Shown piece by piece: positions 1 through 6,672 of a stretch of 8,783 bases of DNA; within the stretch, counting starts at the first letter, position 1; each line of letters starts with the position of its first letter. Below the pieces are notes generated by a model, which was given only the letters and a program-made list of their open reading frames with translations, was not told where the DNA came from and ran no database searches. The stretch covers positions 1 to 8,783 of the forward strand of contig JAISFX010000052.1 in NCBI GenBank assembly GCA_031263385.1, given 5' to 3'. Source of the DNA: Lactobacillus sp. Lineage in GTDB: Bacteria; Pseudomonadota; Alphaproteobacteria; RF32; CAG-239. The translations under genes and the position numbers were made by a program.

Positions 1-1
1 C

Positions 2-643
2 TCTAGCCGCCGCATAGCCTCTATAGATACTGTGTTAAGTCGTATAGAAGATAAAACATTGGTTGTATCAAGCCCCATGGAGTGTTTTTTAGAAATTGCT
101 GACCAAATCACAGCAGACATTGTTGACAACATTTCAGACTTGAGCGATGAGGCTGATGACTTAGAAACAGAGGTACTCTCTGCCGATGCTGACCGAGACG
201 CAAAGCTTCGTGCTGAGGTAAGCCGCCAAAGGCGAAAAGTCGTCTCCATAAGGCGCTACCTTGTGCCTATGCAAAATGTTTATATCAATATGAAGAATGA
301 TAAAATAGACTGGCTCACTGATGACAACCGCCGCGACCTGCGCGAGCTATACAATAAAGCTACCAAAGCGATAGAAGATCTTGACTACACTCGCGACCAC
401 CTGCTGGTCTCTTTTGAAGAGCTCCAAAGCAAGGTAAATGTAAGAATATCTCGCATTATGTATTTTTTCTCGGTTGTAACCGTAATCTTTCTGCCGCTGA
501 CCTTTGTCACCGGGCTTTTAGGCATTAATGTTGAGGGCATACCGTTTTCTGATAGCGAATACGCCTTTTTCAGCGTAACCGGCATATTAATCCTTACTGC
601 CATTTCGCTAGTCTGGTTTCTTAAAAAGAAAAAATGGATTTAA
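2..643 (+). CDS. ZntB/CorA-family divalent cation transporter, C-terminal part (5' end outside window)
   Basis: This is an inner-membrane divalent-cation transporter of the CorA superfamily, probably the ZntB branch. The frame is open to the left edge, so the GTG at position 32 is only an internal codon; 213 residues are visible. The cytoplasmic part is acidic and helical, as in the long stalk helix of the family. Two hydrophobic segments follow near the C-terminus, roughly VVTVIFLPLTFVTGLLGI and FFSVTGILILTAISLVWFL. Between them is GINVEGIP, which corresponds to the GxN selectivity-loop signature. ZntB proteins usually read GINVGGIP there, while classical CorA reads YGMNF, so ZntB is the better fit. 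The protein ends in a basic tail (KKKKWI), as expected for a cytoplasmic C-terminus. The family forms homopentamers. The substrate (zinc or magnesium) cannot be settled from the sequence. The stop codon directly abuts the stop of the opposing gene, with no room for a terminator. Confidence 0.88.
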   Translation, partial: SSRRIASIDTVLSRIEDKTLVVSSPMECFLEIADQITADIVDNISDLSDEADDLETEVLSADADRDAKLRAEVSRQRRKVVSIRRYLVPMQNVYINMKNDKIDWLTDDNRRDLRELYNKATKAIEDLDYTRDHLLVSFEELQSKVNVRISRIMYFFSVVTVIFLPLTFVTGLLGINVEGIPFSDSEYAFFSVTGILILTAISLVWFLKKKKWI

Positions 644-1870
644 CTAGAAAAACATCCTTGCAAAAACAATCGCCAGTGTTATGCCAACCGCATCAGCAAA
701 TAGCGAGCAGCCAAGCGCGTGACGTATTTTGGTAATTTTAACAGCCCCAAAATATACCGCCAAGACATAAAATGTTGTTTCTGTAGAACCCTGAACAACT
801 GATGCCACAAATGATGAGAATGAATCCACGCCATAATTCTGGAATGTCTCAATCATCATCGCTCTTGCACCGCTTCCCGACAATGGTTTCATAATAGCCG
901 TAGGCAGAGCCGCCACATAATCAGTTGAGAACCCGAAGAACGCAATAGCCTTCTCCAACCACAACAGAACCAAATCAAGCGCTCCGGAGGCTCTTAAAAC
1001 TCCTATAGCGACCAACATAGCCACCAGATAAGGGATAATCCTTACGGCAATCTCAAAGCCTTCCTTAGCGCCGGCAATAAAGGTCTCATATACATTAATC
1101 TTTTTAACTACGCCCGATATAATAAAGCCAATCATAATGCCAAACAGTATAAAATTACCAAAATCTGCAGAATATCTCATCCTTTCGGCTGGTTCCATAC
1201 TGTTAAAGCCATAAATAACCAAGCCTATAAAAGCCGCAAACCCAAGCAGATAGGCCATTACCACCTTGTTGAAGATGTTAATCCTTTGTATTGCTGCCAC
1301 GCTTAGAAATCCGCATAGTGTAGAAATTGACGTTGCCAGCAAAATAGGGATAAACACTGCGGTAGGGTTAACAGAGCCAAACTCCGCGCGATACATCAAA
1401 ATTGTAATTGGTATTATGGTAACAGCCGAGCTGTTAATCACCATAAACATAATCTGCGAGTTAGATGCCGTGTCCTTAGATTTGTTAAGCTCCTGCATCT
1501 GCTCCATAGCCTTAATCCCCATTGGGGTTGCCGCATTATCAAGCCCCAGCATATTCGCAGCAATATTCATAATCATAGATGATAGGGAAGGGTGGTTTGC
1601 AGGGATTTCCGGCATAATTCGCTTAAACAAGGGGGATAAAGCCTTTGCCAACATATTTGTAAGCCCTGAGGCCTCGGCAATTTTAAGAAGCCCAATCCAT
1701 AAGCACAAAATCCCCGTCAGGTTAATAGACACCGTAAACGCGGTTTTGGCAGATACAAACGTCGCCCCGATAATCTCTGTCCACACCTCAGTACTGCCAA
1801 CGAATATTGTCTGATAAACAGCAGCCAAAAAAGCAGATATAAAAAAAGCTACCCAAATAAAATTAAGCAT
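644..1870 (-). CDS. SpmA-SpmB fusion, nucleoside-recognition (Gate) domain membrane protein
   Basis: This is a 408-residue polytopic membrane protein that joins an SpmA-like half (about 1-190) to an SpmB-like half (about 230-408). In Bacillus these are two separate spore maturation proteins; the fused form is known from non-sporulating Gram-negatives. The visible signatures are NMLGLDNAATPMG (residues 106-118) in the first half, and PLSGSGAR (329-336) and QGSTETTFY (360-368) in the second. These are the conserved polar segments of the Gate (nucleoside recognition) domains. About eight to ten hydrophobic segments can be seen. The substrate of the family is not established, so the name describes homology rather than function. 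The start is supported by an AAGGA Shine-Dalgarno about eight bases upstream. The gene is the last of a leftward three-gene set, 29 bases after the thioesterase, and runs stop-to-stop into the ZntB-like gene. Confidence 0.87.
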   Translation of the reverse strand: MLNFIWVAFFISAFLAAVYQTIFVGSTEVWTEIIGATFVSAKTAFTVSINLTGILCLWIGLLKIAEASGLTNMLAKALSPLFKRIMPEIPANHPSLSSMIMNIAANMLGLDNAATPMGIKAMEQMQELNKSKDTASNSQIMFMVINSSAVTIIPITILMYRAEFGSVNPTAVFIPILLATSISTLCGFLSVAAIQRINIFNKVVMAYLLGFAAFIGLVIYGFNSMEPAERMRYSADFGNFILFGIMIGFIISGVVKKINVYETFIAGAKEGFEIAVRIIPYLVAMLVAIGVLRASGALDLVLLWLEKAIAFFGFSTDYVAALPTAIMKPLSGSGARAMMIETFQNYGVDSFSSFVASVVQGSTETTFYVLAVYFGAVKITKIRHALGCSLFADAVGITLAIVFARMFF

Positions 1871-1899
1871 TCATAATCCTTCTGCTAAAAGATAGTAAA

Positions 1900-2643
1900 T
1901 TAGTCGACTTTATTCTCAGCCCACAAGATTCTAACCCTTGCCAGCTCGCGGTCATCATTGCCCCTAACGCTGTGGTTAGACAGCTTTTCTTCCATAAGGG
2001 TGTTAACTCTTATCATTTCACCAAACAGCCCTTCTTTTTTGAAGGCAATCTCAATCTCTTTTGGTGTGTGCCCTAGCCTAAATTGATCTTTAACGCTTTC
2101 TGTAGCCCACAAAGGATATATGGCATTGTTAACATGGTCATTGATGTCAATATCGTCAAAACGCACATAAAAATGCTTATCAAAATTATGCTCAGTGACC
2201 TCTGTAATTTTGGGAAAGTCTGTCTCGACAGCCCTTGTTGGGGTGTTTGGGAAATCAGGCAAATTATCATCCAGAGACACTGGGCGCTTTTTCTCAACAT
2301 TAAGCAAAACCCATTGTGAAGATGCCAAAATAAGCTTTCCGCCCTTTTCATTTGCAACCTCAAACTCACGAATAGCTGTAAGCTTATTTTTTATGCTTGG
2401 CCAAGTTTTTATAGTAATCTCTTCATGAAGCTTGGGCAGTTTATTGATTTTGATATGATATGCAGATCCAACCCACGCCAAACCACCACGCAAACAGTGC
2501 TCCAAACCAACGTTTAGAGCACTTGCGTGTGAATCTGCAGCATCTTGGAAGAGGTTCATAAGGGTAATTATTCTTAGGTCTCCGTTTTTATCTCCTTCAT
2601 AAGTTTTAATATCAAACTTTTTTTCTAAAAACGGTTCGAACAT
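1900..2643 (-). CDS. Acyl-ACP thioesterase (FatA/FatB-type, double hotdog)
   Basis: The 247-residue product matches the bacterial and plant acyl-ACP thioesterase family. It would hydrolyse acyl-ACP to free fatty acid and ACP in the cytoplasm. The N-terminal hotdog (about 1-130) carries the family-typical stretch NLFQDAADSHA (30-40) followed by GLAWVGSAYHIKI (54-66). The second hotdog (about 150-247) carries the catalytic motif DINDHVNN (166-173), which matches the D-x-N-x-H-V-N-N pattern with the catalytic Asn168 and His170. No signal peptide is visible. The length is typical of bacterial members, which lack the plant transit peptide. An AGAGGG Shine-Dalgarno lies just upstream of the ATG. 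Only 16 bases separate the gene from the upstream lytic transglycosylase, so co-transcription is likely. Chain-length preference cannot be read from the sequence. A role in lipid or envelope homeostasis is inferred from its neighbours. Confidence 0.88.
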   Translation of the reverse strand: MFEPFLEKKFDIKTYEGDKNGDLRIITLMNLFQDAADSHASALNVGLEHCLRGGLAWVGSAYHIKINKLPKLHEEITIKTWPSIKNKLTAIREFEVANEKGGKLILASSQWVLLNVEKKRPVSLDDNLPDFPNTPTRAVETDFPKITEVTEHNFDKHFYVRFDDIDINDHVNNAIYPLWATESVKDQFRLGHTPKEIEIAFKKEGLFGEMIRVNTLMEEKLSNHSVRGNDDRELARVRILWAENKVD

Positions 2644-2659
2644 AATTTCCCTCTCTTAT

Positions 2660-3382
2660 TTATTTTTGAGCCAACTTTCTGGTTCTGTATTCTGTCAGCT
2701 TAGCCTCACGCCATGCGTTTGCGGCATTTTTCTGCATAGACTTCTCAGTAACCTTTGCGATTTTAATCTTGTCACTATTCTTTTTAGCAACAACAAACTC
2801 ATTATTCAAGTCGTTTTGCAACTTTTTAGTAGTCTCAAAAGCAAGCTCAATCTTTTTCTTATAAATATTGGCTTTTCTTGCAAGCCCAGAGTGATAAGCC
2901 ATTGCAGCTTTAGTCCAGTCTTTTTTGCTGTTATATAATTTTTTCAGAAACTTCGCGCCATATTCCACATTTTTCTCTGGGTCAAAGGCGTCCTCAATAC
3001 TATCAAAAGCATCACCATGGTAAGAAAGGTTAATCTGCATACAACCAACGTCAATGCTTTTAACGCCTTTTTCCTGCAGGCGCTTAACTTCTTTCACAGC
3101 CTCGGCTTTGGTTTCAAAATACATTCCTTTACCCTGGGCATTAATAGTCCAAGGCCAAGCCATATTCTGCTGTCTCCTCTTATCCCATCTGCCGGATTCA
3201 ACGGCTGCGATAGTAGTAAGCAAATGCTCTTTTATTTGATAATTTTTCTCTTGTTTTTGTGTTTCTATCATACAAACCAGTCTGTCATCGACAATCATGT
3301 CAGACGTCCTCGCCTGTACGGGCTGACTAAGCATCAGCATCAGTAAAAAAAACATTAAAATTTTTGATACGCTATTACGCAT
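2660..3382 (-). CDS. Secreted lytic transglycosylase, SLT (lysozyme-like) domain
   Basis: The 240-residue protein begins with a basic n-region and a strongly hydrophobic core (about 8-19), ending in PVQA at residue 24. This is a good Sec signal peptide cleaved after Ala24, so the enzyme should act in the periplasm on peptidoglycan. The SLT fold is shown by the catalytic Glu in AAVESGRW (Glu62), by GCMQIN (113-118) and by AMAYHSG (160-166). The intervening WPWTINAQGKG and ETKAEAV segments resemble a subgroup I associate with alphaproteobacteria. The family cleaves the MurNAc-GlcNAc bond to give 1,6-anhydro-MurNAc ends. After about residue 170 the protein is lysine-rich and probably helical, with no domain I recognise. 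A GGGAG Shine-Dalgarno lies seven bases before the ATG. It is probably the first gene of the leftward set with the thioesterase and SpmAB fusion. Confidence 0.86.
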   Translation of the reverse strand: MRNSVSKILMFFLLMLMLSQPVQARTSDMIVDDRLVCMIETQKQEKNYQIKEHLLTTIAAVESGRWDKRRQQNMAWPWTINAQGKGMYFETKAEAVKEVKRLQEKGVKSIDVGCMQINLSYHGDAFDSIEDAFDPEKNVEYGAKFLKKLYNSKKDWTKAAMAYHSGLARKANIYKKKIELAFETTKKLQNDLNNEFVVAKKNSDKIKIAKVTEKSMQKNAANAWREAKLTEYRTRKLAQK

Positions 3383-3586
3383 CCCTCTGCTCCCTCAAAA
3401 CGACCACAATCATCCCTTATGCAACAAATGTGCCAATTTCAGATTGCTAAATGTCACGGATTGTTTTCTTACAAAACCTGTCTTGAGGTTAGTTAATTAA
3501 ATTTAAATCTTTATTCCATATAAAGTTAAAACAAAAATGTTACATTTCCTAATATCTGCAACAAACTGAGAGGGGTTATAACATAA
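3383..3586. other. 204-base intergenic region between the amidohydrolase and transglycosylase genes
   Basis: Both flanking genes read leftward, so this spacer holds the 3' end of the amidohydrolase transcript and the promoter of the transglycosylase set. It is AT-rich. It contains a short inverted repeat AACCT-N6-AGGTT (3475-3490) and a weak six-base stem CTTTAT/ATAAAG (3509-3525). Neither is followed by a convincing U-tract in the leftward direction, so I do not call a terminator. No open frame or RNA gene could be recognised. Confidence 0.6.
3409..3436 (-). promoter_or_regulatory. Possible sigma70-type promoter for the lytic transglycosylase set
   Basis: On the minus strand, TTGGCA (3436-3431) is followed after 16 bases by GATGAT (3414-3409). 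These match the -35 consensus at five of six positions and the -10 consensus at four of six. Transcription would start around 3402, about 20 bases before the ATG, leaving room for the Shine-Dalgarno. The -10 box is weak, so this is only a candidate. Confidence 0.28.
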
Positions 3587-4477
3587 CTAAATTTTAAAAT
3601 CCAGCACAAATTTAGAAAAGTCAACAATAACCTTGCTTATATCGCTACTAATCTTTTGAAATTGCTTGTTTTTCTTAAAGGTCTTTTCGTTCATATAAAG
3701 GCCTCTGTTTATCTCTAATTGCATGGTAAACACCTTTTTTCGGGGCTGACAATAGTTAAACGTGATATAAGCCCCCGAATATGGCGTATTATAAAGGGTA
3801 TTGTAGCCCTCTTCCTTAAATTTATTCATAAAAAAGTCTGACATCTCATTAGGGCAGCTTTGCTCAAATAGTGTGCCCAAGCAAATATCAATTGGCTTGT
3901 CATCAAGCATCATCGCCCCTATTTTAGAAGGCATGGAGTGACAGTCCAAAACAAAGCAATAACCGAACTTTTTTACTGTTTTATCAATGAGTTTGCTAAG
4001 TTTTTTATGATATTCGTCATAAACGTTTTTAATGCGGTCTAATGCCTCATAATAAGATATCTTGCCGTCATAAATGTCTCTTCCGTTGTGTAGGATTCGG
4101 TGAATAACACCATAGCCCACGCGGCATCTGCGGCTTCCCCCGCAGTCATCGCTGTTTGTATAGTCAAAATACATATCAGGGTCAATCTCGATTTTATCTC
4201 GATTCACATCGACAAAAGCGCGCGATACATTCATCAATAAGGTCGCAAAACCTTGGTTTATAGCGCCTTCAATCAGCTCATCAACAAACCATTCCTCATT
4301 AACTTTGAGGTCTTTTTCATCAACCTTAACATTGTCATAAAATTCTTTAGGGAAGAAGTGCCCAGAATGAGGGGATGATAATATAATAGGGTACCTAATG
4401 TCTTTGGTGTTAATCTCGTCCAAGACATGCACATTCTTATAATTGACCCTAAAATCTATTTTCTTATCTTTCATCAT
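3587..4477 (-). CDS. N-formylglutamate amidohydrolase family protein
   Basis: The 296-residue protein belongs to the N-formylglutamate amidohydrolase (HutG/FGase) family, metal-dependent cytoplasmic enzymes. The family reaction is hydrolysis of N-formyl-L-glutamate to formate and glutamate, the last step of one histidine-degradation route. The conserved motifs appear in order: SSPHSG (34-39), DVNR (90-93), DCHSMPS (178-184) and EINRGLYM (255-262). Together these supply the His, Asp, Arg and Glu residues expected at the active site. No signal peptide is visible. Two consecutive ATG codons lie at the 5' end, and AGGA about eight bases upstream is compatible with the first. No histidine-utilisation gene is nearby, so the true substrate may be another N-acyl or N-formyl amino acid. 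The gene diverges from the serine hydrolase across 84 bases. Confidence 0.85.
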   Translation of the reverse strand: MMKDKKIDFRVNYKNVHVLDEINTKDIRYPIILSSPHSGHFFPKEFYDNVKVDEKDLKVNEEWFVDELIEGAINQGFATLLMNVSRAFVDVNRDKIEIDPDMYFDYTNSDDCGGSRRCRVGYGVIHRILHNGRDIYDGKISYYEALDRIKNVYDEYHKKLSKLIDKTVKKFGYCFVLDCHSMPSKIGAMMLDDKPIDICLGTLFEQSCPNEMSDFFMNKFKEEGYNTLYNTPYSGAYITFNYCQPRKKVFTMQLEINRGLYMNEKTFKKNKQFQKISSDISKVIVDFSKFVLDFKI

Positions 4478-4511
4478 TGCGCAATCCTACACAAAATTTC
4501 TTGAGAATTAG

Positions 4512-4540
4512 TTAAAAGCCATATAGTGTGGTTACATAAT
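4512..4540 (+). promoter_or_regulatory. Candidate promoter for the serine hydrolase gene
   Basis: TTAAAA (4512-4517) and CATAAT (4535-4540) are separated by 17 bases and match the sigma70 boxes at four and five of six positions. They would give a very short leader. An alternative pair in the same spacer is TTGAGA (4501-4506) with TATAGT (4522-4527); it has better boxes but only a 15-base gap. One of them probably serves this gene, but the sequence alone does not decide which. Confidence 0.35.
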
Positions 4541-4547
4541 CTTTTTT

Positions 4548-4553
4548 AAGGAG
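4548..4553 (+). promoter_or_regulatory. Shine-Dalgarno of the serine hydrolase gene
   Basis: AAGGAG lies eight bases before the ATG at 4562. It fixes that start codon and hence the absence of an N-terminal signal peptide. Confidence 0.75.
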
Positions 4554-4561
4554 CATCGGAT

Positions 4562-5878
4562 ATGGAAAAAACAACCCTAAAGTTCTTAGACGACATCTTG
4601 AATATGTTCTTAGATATCAAGGGCGTCCCGGGGTTTTCCGTTGCTATATGGGAAAAAGGCAAGGTAGTCTTTGATAAGTCTTATGGCCTTGCCAACATCA
4701 AAACCAAAGAGAAGCTATCCCCCAAACACAAGTTTCATATTGCTTCTCATTCTAAGACCTTTACCGCCGCAGCAATAATGAAGCTGGCCCTCAGCGGACA
4801 ATTGTCTTTAGATGATAAAATTTCAAAATACATACCCGAGGCCAAGAAAAGCTATAACAAAATCACCATCAGACACCTTCTTGGGCATCTTGGCGGGGTG
4901 TATAGGGACGGCTATGACGATTCTAATTATTGGGAAACATTCAGAAAATTTCCCGAAAAATCCGAGATTCTCGACATTTTAGAAACCACAACGCCTGTAA
5001 TCAAACCCAATTATCGTTTTAAATACTCTAATTTCGGTTTTTCTTTGCTGGGCATGATTATTGAAAACGTCAGCGGCAAAGGGTTTGAGGATTATATCCG
5101 CTCAAATATTATTGAAAACCACCCGGATATCAGCCCTTCTTACAACTCTAATGCCAAGCCTTATACTTATGGTCATACCAACAAAAACACTTATGGCAAG
5201 TTTTATCCCGTAAGACCTGATATTGATGCCAGAGACTTCAACGCGGCAGGCGGTTTCTGCACCACAGCGTCTGCTCTTTGCAAATTTTATGGAGACCTCA
5301 TGACCGGCAAAATCTTGCCTAAAAAAGCCGTTGCCGAGTTAACCAAAGCCACCACCGAAGTCCCTCAAGACCCAAATGTCAAATATGGTCTTGGCTATCG
5401 CTCATATTTTATTGATAAATTAAGGTGGATAGGCCATGGCGGAGCAATGCAAGGGCAGTTAAGCCGCACGATTTTTAATCCTGAAAAACAGTTGGTAATA
5501 AGCGTAATGTGCAACAACCACAATAGCGATGAAGGTGGTCTTTCAGCTATGATAGCCAAGCTTATCACCTCCAATCACAAAAATTTCAAATATCTTGGAC
5601 TGTTTTACGGTTTATGGCGTCGAACCTGCTTCTTCACTGCCAATAACAGACTTTATCGCTTCTGCCCTGATGAGGCTACAGACATACTATATAATAACTA
5701 TGCCGAGAAAAACACCAAAGGCGAGTGGATAACCAAAGAATGTGCCGGCGGGGACAGCTATGGCGAAAAAATAGAAATAATCTCCAAAGACCATATAAAT
5801 CTTTATGGACGAAACATCTACACCAAGCAAAAATTTACTGATAATATGAAAATGAAGTCTCTTTATGTAGAATTTTAA
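4562..5878 (+). CDS. Serine hydrolase, class C beta-lactamase/esterase-like family
   Basis: The 438-residue protein has the penicillin-binding-protein/AmpC fold signatures. SHSK (62-65) is the SxxK motif with the nucleophile Ser62 and general base Lys65. YSN (155-157) is the second motif. HGG (292-294) stands in for the KTG triad, as is usual in the esterase and peptidase members. The core spans about 1-335. The C-terminal 100 residues are rich in aromatic and charged residues and may form an extra beta-rich domain; I do not recognise it. No signal peptide or lipobox is visible, so the protein appears cytoplasmic. This argues against a periplasmic beta-lactamase or cell-wall role and favours an esterase, amidase or D-aminopeptidase-like activity. 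Substrate cannot be assigned. The gene is monocistronic, with a strong Shine-Dalgarno and an intrinsic terminator about ten bases after its stop. Confidence 0.85.
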   Translation: MEKTTLKFLDDILNMFLDIKGVPGFSVAIWEKGKVVFDKSYGLANIKTKEKLSPKHKFHIASHSKTFTAAAIMKLALSGQLSLDDKISKYIPEAKKSYNKITIRHLLGHLGGVYRDGYDDSNYWETFRKFPEKSEILDILETTTPVIKPNYRFKYSNFGFSLLGMIIENVSGKGFEDYIRSNIIENHPDISPSYNSNAKPYTYGHTNKNTYGKFYPVRPDIDARDFNAAGGFCTTASALCKFYGDLMTGKILPKKAVAELTKATTEVPQDPNVKYGLGYRSYFIDKLRWIGHGGAMQGQLSRTIFNPEKQLVISVMCNNHNSDEGGLSAMIAKLITSNHKNFKYLGLFYGLWRRTCFFTANNRLYRFCPDEATDILYNNYAEKNTKGEWITKECAGGDSYGEKIEIISKDHINLYGRNIYTKQKFTDNMKMKSLYVEF

Positions 5879-5887
5879 CCTTACCCC

Positions 5888-5914
5888 CCTCCAAGCATCA
5901 ACTTGGGGGTTTTT
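5888..5914 (+). terminator. Intrinsic terminator of the serine hydrolase gene
   Basis: An eight-base stem pairs CCTCCAAG (5888-5895) with CTTGGGGG (5902-5909), including one G-T wobble, around a six-base loop. It is followed at once by five T residues (5910-5914). It lies ten bases after the stop codon. The same T-run excludes the upstream TTG at 5916 as a realistic start for the next gene. Confidence 0.85.
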
Positions 5915-5930
5915 CTTGTTTTCATTGGGT

Positions 5931-5959
5931 TTGACTTATTCTCCAAAATTGACTATATT
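5931..5959 (+). promoter_or_regulatory. Sigma70-type promoter of the small unknown gene
   Basis: TTGACT (5931-5936) and TATATT (5954-5959) are spaced by exactly 17 bases, and each matches consensus at five of six positions. Transcription would begin near 5966, leaving a leader of about 25 bases before the ATG at 5991. Its place right behind a terminator shows that the small gene is an independent transcription unit. Confidence 0.65.
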
Positions 5960-5990
5960 AGCCTTCAAACAATCTTATAGAAAAATTATC

Positions 5991-6299
5991 ATGAAACATC
6001 TATCTGAAACCTGTTTGCAGTACAGGAACTATTTTATCGAAGAAATAGAAAAACTGCCCAAGAAGAAAAGAGCATCAAGCGTTGAATACAAACTCTTTGA
6101 GGTCTTTTCTTTATTGCACATCTCGTTTGACGAGGCTGCAATACATGGAAAATTTAACGACACTCCTGTGCGGGGTTGTCTAAGAACAAAAATTATGAAA
6201 ATAAAAAGCAGCAAAGAATATGCAACATATGTTGCTGCAAAAGGCAGAAGTATCATTAATGAACATCTCGAGCTTGCGCTTGAGAATATTTCGGCTTAA
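5991..6299 (+). CDS. Uncharacterised 102-residue protein
   Basis: I do not recognise this protein. It is small, mostly charged and predicted largely helical. It starts with MKHLSETCLQYRNYF, has a basic patch KKKR (residues 24-27 or so) and ends in a helix like NEHLELALENISA. No signal peptide, membrane segment or metal-binding motif is visible. The open frame extends upstream to a TTG at 5916, but that codon lies in the preceding terminator and before the predicted transcription start. The ATG at 5991 is therefore chosen, although its Shine-Dalgarno (AGAAAA region) is weak. The gene has its own promoter and its own hairpin terminator, and sits between a serine hydrolase and an XRE regulator gene. 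A real gene is favoured by this transcription-unit architecture; its function is unknown. Confidence 0.65.
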   Translation: MKHLSETCLQYRNYFIEEIEKLPKKKRASSVEYKLFEVFSLLHISFDEAAIHGKFNDTPVRGCLRTKIMKIKSSKEYATYVAAKGRSIINEHLELALENISA

Positions 6300-6308
6300 A
6301 AACTAAAT

Positions 6309-6345
6309 AAGCGAGACCTTGGTACCAATAGCCAAAGTCTCGCTT
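6309..6345. terminator. Bidirectional hairpin terminator between convergent small genes
   Basis: A 14-base stem with a single C-A mismatch pairs 6309-6322 with 6332-6345 around a nine-base loop; the outer arms are AAGCGAGAC and GTCTCGCTT. On the minus strand the stem is followed by ATTTAGTTTTT, and on the plus strand, after a short gap, by TTTAAAATTTTT. It lies between the 3' ends of the unknown gene (plus) and the XRE gene (minus), so it probably serves both. Confidence 0.7.
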
Positions 6346-6390
6346 GCGCATTTAAAATTTTTATTTATCCAACTCACTCAATCAATCTGC

Positions 6391-6633
6391 TTATTTTGAG
6401 CTTTTATACCATTTTTCAAAGAATTTTATAGGATTAATACCCATTGCTTCCAAAATTTGCGCCAATTCCACTACATCAATTCTTCTTTCTCCAAGTTCAT
6501 ATTTTGAGACAAATGTTTGAACCACACCCATTCTGTCAGAAAGCTCTCTTTGGCTTAAATTGGCCTTTAGCCTCTCTTCTGCTAGCATTTCTCTTAATAT
6601 TTTATATTTTTTAGAAAATACAGATTTAGTCAT
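6391..6633 (-). CDS. XRE-family helix-turn-helix transcriptional regulator (80 residues)
   Basis: This is a compact single-domain Cro/C1-type DNA-binding protein. The helix-turn-helix is clear at about residues 27-46 (SQRELSDRMGVVQTFVSKYE), with the typical SQ at the start of the first helix and VSKYE in the recognition helix, followed by GERR. The remaining helices (about 53-76) resemble the usual dimerisation end, and there is no added effector domain. GGAGG lies six bases before the ATG, and a perfect TATAAT lies further upstream inside an inverted repeat. The gene diverges from a second XRE-like gene across 83 bases. This arrangement, with paired operators in between, suggests autoregulation, as with phage Cro/C1 or restriction-modification controller proteins. 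No phage, restriction or toxin gene is adjacent, so its targets beyond this locus are unknown. Confidence 0.88.
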   Translation of the reverse strand: MTKSVFSKKYKILREMLAEERLKANLSQRELSDRMGVVQTFVSKYELGERRIDVVELAQILEAMGINPIKFFEKWYKSSK

Positions 6634-6641
6634 ATTATTCC

Positions 6642-6662
6642 TCCAGAAAAAAATCTTCTGGA
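6642..6662. repeat. 7-7-7 inverted repeat overlapping the Shine-Dalgarno of the leftward XRE gene
   Basis: TCCAGAA (6642-6648) and TTCTGGA (6656-6662) are perfect inverted copies around a seven-base AT-rich centre. In the leftward mRNA this forms a hairpin whose 3' arm includes the first GGA of the GGAGG Shine-Dalgarno (6644-6640). Ribosome access could therefore be affected. It could instead be a DNA operator unrelated to the AACC-type repeats. Confidence 0.5.
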
Positions 6663-6672
6663 CTTATGATTA

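Noticed and set aside
1266..1814. Long open frame antisense to the SpmAB fusion
   Set aside because: Its translation looks like a hydrophobic shadow of a membrane protein gene read on the other strand. The minus-strand frame is a recognisable family with intact motifs.
3475..3490. AACCT-N6-AGGTT, resembling the XRE operators
   Set aside because: The arms are shorter and the centre is one base longer than in the two operators. A single copy this size in AT-rich spacer could be chance.
3509..3525. CTTTAT/ATAAAG hairpin as terminator of the amidohydrolase gene
   Set aside because: The stem is short and AT-only apart from its closing pair, lies over 60 bases beyond the stop, and lacks a following U-run in the leftward direction.
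5916..5990. Upstream extension of the small unknown protein to a TTG codon at 5916
   Set aside because: The TTG lies in the T-run of the preceding terminator and upstream of a good promoter, so it would not be on the gene's transcript.
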